From the NCBI RefSeq assembly GCF_003269425.1, contig NZ_CP030104.1, positions 744,001 to 808,000 of the forward strand: DNA of 64,000 bases, given 5' to 3'. The notes under the pieces were generated by a model. The model was not told where the DNA came from and did not search any database. It saw nothing but the letters and a program-made list of their open reading frames with translations. Positions within the stretch are counted from its first letter, which is position 1. Each line of letters begins with the position of its first letter. Below are positions 60,021 to 64,000 of the stretch, in pieces. The translations under genes were made by a program, and so were the position numbers. This DNA comes from Flagellimonas maritima. GTDB taxonomy: Bacteria > Bacteroidota > Bacteroidia > Flavobacteriales > Flavobacteriaceae.

Positions 60021-61604
60021 TTACCTGAACTCTGACTTTATGTCATCTATCAACCCATTTTCAATCATAGGGATTCTAAACCTATCGGATGATGCATTCT
60101 CATGCTCTTTCTCAAAGATTAGTGCGGCTTTTTTGATGATGTCGGGATGTTTATTCGCGATATTATGTGATTCTGACGGATCAACCTTTAAATTGTACAA
60201 TTCCAGGGTCGGTGTTTCCTTGTCCTTTAAATGTTGCCGCACCACTTTCCAGTCACCCATTCTTATGGCTACCTGACCACCATATTCCGGGTACTCCCAA
60301 AAAAGAAATTCGTGGTCTTTCTGTCCTTCTTTTGCAAGTAGGGTCGGTAGAAAACTTATACCGTCCGAATTGGAAGGTGTTTCATATTCGACTATATCCG
60401 ATAAAGTAGCCATCACATCATATTGAGCCGAAATGTGGTCGGTCTGTGTGTTGGGTTGGATATAACCGGGCCAGGTAGCGATCATCGGAACACGTATACC
60501 ACCTTCATAAACAAATCCCTTAGCCTCTCCATATGCCTCACCAAACTCACCGGAACTATTGAAGAATTTACCATCCGTACCTCCCGAATACGTAACGCCA
60601 TTGTCAGAGCTGAACATAATTAGTGTATTTTCATAAAGCCCCTCTTTTTTTAAGTAATCTATCAATTTACCCACATTTTCATCGAGATAGGAAATCATGG
60701 CCGCATAGGCAGCCCTTGGGTATTGATTTGGAAAATATCCCCGCTGTCCTAGATATGGTTCTTCCGAACCAAACTTTTGCTTGTAATAGTCCACCCATTT
60801 TTGTGGGGCCTGGATGGGGTTATGTGGTATTGGGCTAGCCCAATACATAAAGAACGGCTTGGTTTTGTGACCATCTATAAACATCATCATCTCATCAAAG
60901 ATTAATTTGGGGGTATATTCGTTCAGCCTATACTCTTTGTAACTTTCTGGATTTAATGGGTCCGCACCTTTTTTAAGCTCCTTGCGCGGTGCGATGGTAT
61001 CATTATTCAGGTATACGCGGTTTTCATTTCTGTACAAATGCACGGGATAGTAGGTATGGGCCTGTCTTTGACAATTATATCCATAGAAGAAATCGAACCC
61101 CATTTTGGTCGGAATGCTTTCTGTATGGGGAGCTCCCAATCCCCATTTGCCTACCATGCCGGTGGCATAGCCTCTTTCTTTGAGAAGTTTAGGAAAAAAA
61201 ACCGTTGACTTGGGAACCGGTCGCTGGCCTTCGAGCGTAGAGTCTTTGATTACCGCTCTATAGTTCCAAACATCACCACGTTCCGCCCATTCGTCATTGC
61301 CTCTAATATACGAGTGCCCGGCATGTTTGCCGGTAAGCAACATATACCGGGCGGGAGCACAAACGGGAGCACTGGTATAGTGCTGGGTGAAAATCATGCC
61401 CTCTTTTGCCAAAGCGTCTATATTTGGGGTTTCAATTTTTTCTTGGCCATAGACTCCTAGCTCGCCATAACCCAAATCATCTGCAAGTATATAGATGATA
61501 TTGGGTTTTTCCATTGTTCTTGAGATTTCCTTATTCGATGAATCACAGGAACGAAGCAGTAAAAGGAAAGGGATTAAAAAATAACTGTACTTGAGCATTA
61601 TCAT
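60021..61604 (-). CDS. S1-family sulfatase lipoprotein
   Basis: A 527-residue sulfatase, longest of the seven. Lipobox LLRSC (Cys20), metal motif LADDLGYGELG (40-50), formylglycine motif CAPARYMLLTG (Cys82) followed by KHAGHSYIRGN, then GKWGLG, FSSDNGVTY and GEAKGFVYEGG. The HSYIRGN stretch resembles a common marine S1 arylsulfatase group. Its start overlaps the upstream sulfatase stop by 4 nt (ATGA), so both are made together, probably for two sulfate positions on the same sugar chain. Specificity unknown. Confidence 0.93.
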   Translation of the reverse strand: MIMLKYSYFLIPFLLLLRSCDSSNKEISRTMEKPNIIYILADDLGYGELGVYGQEKIETPNIDALAKEGMIFTQHYTSAPVCAPARYMLLTGKHAGHSYIRGNDEWAERGDVWNYRAVIKDSTLEGQRPVPKSTVFFPKLLKERGYATGMVGKWGLGAPHTESIPTKMGFDFFYGYNCQRQAHTYYPVHLYRNENRVYLNNDTIAPRKELKKGADPLNPESYKEYRLNEYTPKLIFDEMMMFIDGHKTKPFFMYWASPIPHNPIQAPQKWVDYYKQKFGSEEPYLGQRGYFPNQYPRAAYAAMISYLDENVGKLIDYLKKEGLYENTLIMFSSDNGVTYSGGTDGKFFNSSGEFGEAYGEAKGFVYEGGIRVPMIATWPGYIQPNTQTDHISAQYDVMATLSDIVEYETPSNSDGISFLPTLLAKEGQKDHEFLFWEYPEYGGQVAIRMGDWKVVRQHLKDKETPTLELYNLKVDPSESHNIANKHPDIIKKAALIFEKEHENASSDRFRIPMIENGLIDDIKSEFR

Positions 61605-63055
61605 TGATTTTTTATAATTTCGGATTTAGCATTCGCGCGAAATTCTGGATTTAACAATTTGGGGATAGGGGCCTTGGTCTTTTCCAGCCAGTCACTGAGT
61701 TTGTATTTTAGTTCATCAGTCTTTTCCATGTTCAGTTGGGAAAGTTCCAATTGTTCACTAGGGTCATCCTCTAGGTCATAAAGTTCGACTGCATTATCCT
61801 CATAATAATAGTGGAGCTTCCATTTACCTTGTCGGATTACGGACCCTGGTCGTGTACGGAACATCATATCACGGTTTTCGTTCTTCTTTCTTACGGCTTG
61901 CAGATAAATCGGGAAATGCCAGAACAAGGCCCTCTCTTTAGACCTCTCATTATTTACCAATAATCCACACAAATCCATACCATCCAGTTGCAACCCGTTT
62001 GGTTTTGTAATACCGGCTACTTTTAAAAGCGTTGGAAAAATATCCAGGTTGGAAATTGGCTCTTTTGATTTTTGATGGGGCTTGATCTTATTCTTCCATA
62101 AAAAGAAAAAAGGCACCCGAATACCGCCTTCATAATAACTGCCCTTTCCAGAACGTAGGGGGTGTTGATCGCTCACCGCGAAAAGCCCTCCGTTATCGGA
62201 AGTAAAAACAATGAAAGTATTCTCGAACGCCCCATTATTTTTAAGAGCGTCGACCAAGCGTGCAATATTTTGATCCAGATTTTGAACCATGGTGGCATAG
62301 TCTGCATTACTGGCGCCCTTCGGACCCTGTTTTGCCCTATACTTTTCGAGTAATTTATCGACGGGTTGAATCGGTGTATGTACGGCGTATGGCGAATAGT
62401 TGACAAAGAAAGGACCGGATACTGAATCTATAAAATCGATTGTCTTGTCCATTACAAGGTCGGTCAGTCTTTTGTCGGTTGCTTCTAAATTAACATTTCC
62501 ATAAGGGGGGTAATAACTTGATGGGTGACCCACATGGCTGCCCCCTATGTTCACATCAAACCCTTTTTTCAATGGATCATCCGAAAGATGCCATTTACCG
62601 GCATGGCAGGTAGCGTATCCATTTTCCTTTAAGATTTGAGGCAATAAGACAAAGTCATCCTTTATGGTGTTGGTATTGGCAATAGGTATTAATTTTCGAT
62701 TTTGGGTCTTGCCACGTTCAGATGAACCTACTGTATAGATTCCGTGTCGTTGTACCCATTTGCCCGTCATTAAACTCGCCCTACTGGGCGCACAATTTGC
62801 AGCAGACGCATATCCATTGGTAAACAACATCCCCTGTTTCGAAAGGTCATCGATATGGGGTGTCTCGTAAAATTCACTTCCCATAAACGAAGTGTCCGCC
62901 CAACCCAGATCATCAATATTGATAAGAACGATATTGGGGCGTCGGTATTTATTTTCTTGAACACTACATCCTACAAAAAGATGGATAGCCATAACCAAAA
63001 GACCCATATTTAGAAATAATTTCTTCACCAAAACCGATTTTGTCCGTATGCTCAT
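61601..63055 (-). CDS. S1-family sulfatase lipoprotein
   Basis: About 484 residues from the ATG at 63055; the open frame extends to 63124, but the extra 23 residues come before a normal signal sequence (KKLFLNMGLLVMAIHLFVGC, lipidated Cys30). Metal motif INIDDLGWADT (45-55), formylglycine motif CAPSRASLMTG (Cys88), GKWHLSDDPLKKGFDVNIGG, FTSDNGGLFAV and a terminal ELYDLEDDPSE are all present. First gene of the two-sulfatase unit. It would act on sulfated oligosaccharides outside the cytoplasm; the sugar is unknown. Confidence 0.93.
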   Translation of the reverse strand: MSIRTKSVLVKKLFLNMGLLVMAIHLFVGCSVQENKYRRPNIVLINIDDLGWADTSFMGSEFYETPHIDDLSKQGMLFTNGYASAANCAPSRASLMTGKWVQRHGIYTVGSSERGKTQNRKLIPIANTNTIKDDFVLLPQILKENGYATCHAGKWHLSDDPLKKGFDVNIGGSHVGHPSSYYPPYGNVNLEATDKRLTDLVMDKTIDFIDSVSGPFFVNYSPYAVHTPIQPVDKLLEKYRAKQGPKGASNADYATMVQNLDQNIARLVDALKNNGAFENTFIVFTSDNGGLFAVSDQHPLRSGKGSYYEGGIRVPFFFLWKNKIKPHQKSKEPISNLDIFPTLLKVAGITKPNGLQLDGMDLCGLLVNNERSKERALFWHFPIYLQAVRKKNENRDMMFRTRPGSVIRQGKWKLHYYYEDNAVELYDLEDDPSEQLELSQLNMEKTDELKYKLSDWLEKTKAPIPKLLNPEFRANAKSEIIKNQ

Positions 63056-63628
63056 GTTATCTTGATATCGACTATGCCAAAAAAAAGCCTTGATAATCGG
63101 GATTGTCCGAATTGATTTTACCAAAAGTAGGTTCTTGATATTTTTTTCGCACTATATCTCCAAATTTAAAACATTGCAGCATAGAATTTAGTTTGGGGTT
63201 TGATATACCTTACTATGGAATGTACCATCCACAGTTCTGTACCTCTTGATCGGTTTTTAACAAGAAAATCTGTAGCTATATGCTTTTAAGAAAAACCACG
63301 CTCAATGTACTTTAACCTTTCACTTTATAATTCGAATACCTTCTTATGTGTTAATGGACATCCACCTTTAATTATCGTAATTCCAATTTTTCTTCACGTA
63401 CTATCGTGAACTTATCCATATATTTTAGAACAAATAAAAAACAGCAAGCATTGTATAAAAGTATACTGTTCTTTAATTGTCCAATTTCGAAAGTTTCATC
63501 CACATATTGATTTCAGGTCGTACATTCAAAATACCCAGCAACTCTATTTTAGGTAAAAAATGTTACTGGGCATTTGCTGACTAACTTGAATTAAATAAAC
63601 TTCTCTTTTAAATCTATCATTGCCGGTA
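63056..63628. other. Intergenic region, nothing recognised
   Basis: About 570 AT-rich nt between two minus-strand genes. No coding frame, repeat or motif stands out; it should contain the promoter of the sulfatase pair. Confidence 0.4.
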
Positions 63629-64000
63629 TCATTCCAAAGCGGCGGCGGATATTTCCCCGGGCAACAACGCCCTATCAATAATCCTTACCTCATCAATGAA
63701 GCCGTTGAATCTATGGTTTGCCGAATATATGGCCTGCCCAATATACATGTCTTCATCCAATACCGTATTTATCAATCTTATTTCAGAATTGAACGAAGCT
63801 CCCGCATCGGGTTCGTTGACAGCCGCCTTACCATCAATATAAAGCTTTACGTCCTTGAGGAATTCGCCATCGGCAGGGTCATAGCTCACGGCAATATGAT
63901 GCCATGCATTATCGGCCAAGAAATTTTCTGCGCTTCTCAAGTTTGAGGCCCCAGCCTCGATCCTTATTCTTCCTTGGTGTACCATTACATTGAACATTTT
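63629..64000 (-). CDS. LamG/concanavalin-like domain protein, C-terminal part
   Basis: The frame runs into the right edge, and the codon before the first visible Met is also open, so only the last 123 or so residues are seen. NAWHHIAVSYDPADGEFLKDVKLYIDG and the final GFIDEVRIIDRALLPGEI pattern are typical of a LamG-like (concanavalin A-type) jelly-roll, often a carbohydrate-binding module at the end of secreted glycosidases or adhesins. The rest of the protein, and its function, lies outside the window. Confidence 0.8.
   Translation of the reverse strand, partial: KMFNVMVHQGRIRIEAGASNLRSAENFLADNAWHHIAVSYDPADGEFLKDVKLYIDGKAAVNEPDAGASFNSEIRLINTVLDEDMYIGQAIYSANHRFNGFIDEVRIIDRALLPGEISAAALE

Overview
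This window looks like a piece of the accessory glycan-degradation genome of a marine Bacteroidota, most likely a member of the Flavobacteriaceae. The evidence is a SusC/SusD pair, many lipoproteins with short lipoboxes, seven S1-type sulfatases with formylglycine motifs, a Bacteroidota-style rhamnose pathway (RhaI plus a fused aldolase/dehydrogenase), AT-rich DNA and few Shine-Dalgarno sequences. The species cannot be named from the sequence alone. No complete rRNA, tRNA, CRISPR array or transposase was seen.

Layout. (1) 1-6864: a truncated GH30-type lipoprotein at the left edge (minus), then three consecutive sulfatases on the plus strand. (2) 6927-15788: a glucuronate module on the minus strand: TRAP transporter DctM/DctQ/DctP, KDPG aldolase, KDG kinase, uronate isomerase UxaC, mannonate dehydratase UxuA and an SDR-type fructuronate reductase. 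A divergent Nudix-fold regulator faces it, with a GTGTA-N5-TACAC palindrome between them. (3) 15789-20371: a gene graveyard. A broken fasciclin gene abuts a truncated galK in inverted orientation, followed by a galT with three in-frame stops and a frameshifted lacI-type regulator. An apparently intact galM follows. (4) 21819-24870: a divergent sulfatase / GH43-like pair. (5) 24874-41878: a large minus-strand PUL: SusC, SusD, a PKD lipoprotein with two internal repeats, a leftover SusD C-terminus, a terminator-like hairpin, a sulfatase, a GH2 beta-galactosidase, an interrupted small gene, a GH78 alpha-L-rhamnosidase, an AraA-like isomerase and RhaT. (6) 42081-56501: a GntR/LacI-hybrid regulator, divergent from a plus-strand operon carrying rhamnulose-phosphate aldolase/dehydrogenase, rhamnose isomerase, rhamnulokinase, L-lactate dehydrogenase-like enzyme, an NCS1-type transporter, a second GH2, a small membrane ORF, galK and galT. 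(7) 56502-64000: a 3' tRNA fragment with a terminator, a GH89 remnant, a GHMP sugar kinase plus nucleotidyltransferase pair, two overlapping sulfatases (minus) and a truncated LamG-type gene at the right edge.

Together the genes suggest use of a sulfated polysaccharide containing rhamnose, galactose and glucuronic acid. Sulfatases, GH78, GH2 and GH43 enzymes would trim it outside the cytoplasm, SusCD, RhaT and TRAP would import the products, and the rhamnose, Leloir and glucuronate pathways would feed pyruvate and triose phosphate. No polysaccharide lyase is recognisable in the window, so the enzyme that opens the chain is probably elsewhere.

The most useful new observation is a 17-bp motif, ACAGKANAGTACAGGAT. 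It occurs upstream of susC, of the rhamnose operon and its GntR regulator, of the second GH2-galKT unit, and of the divergent sulfatase (with a half-like copy facing the GH43 gene). It probably defines one regulon spanning about 33 kb. The other notable signals are signs of past rearrangement: the pseudogene block, the SusD ghost, the GH89 ghost and the tRNA 3' fragment.
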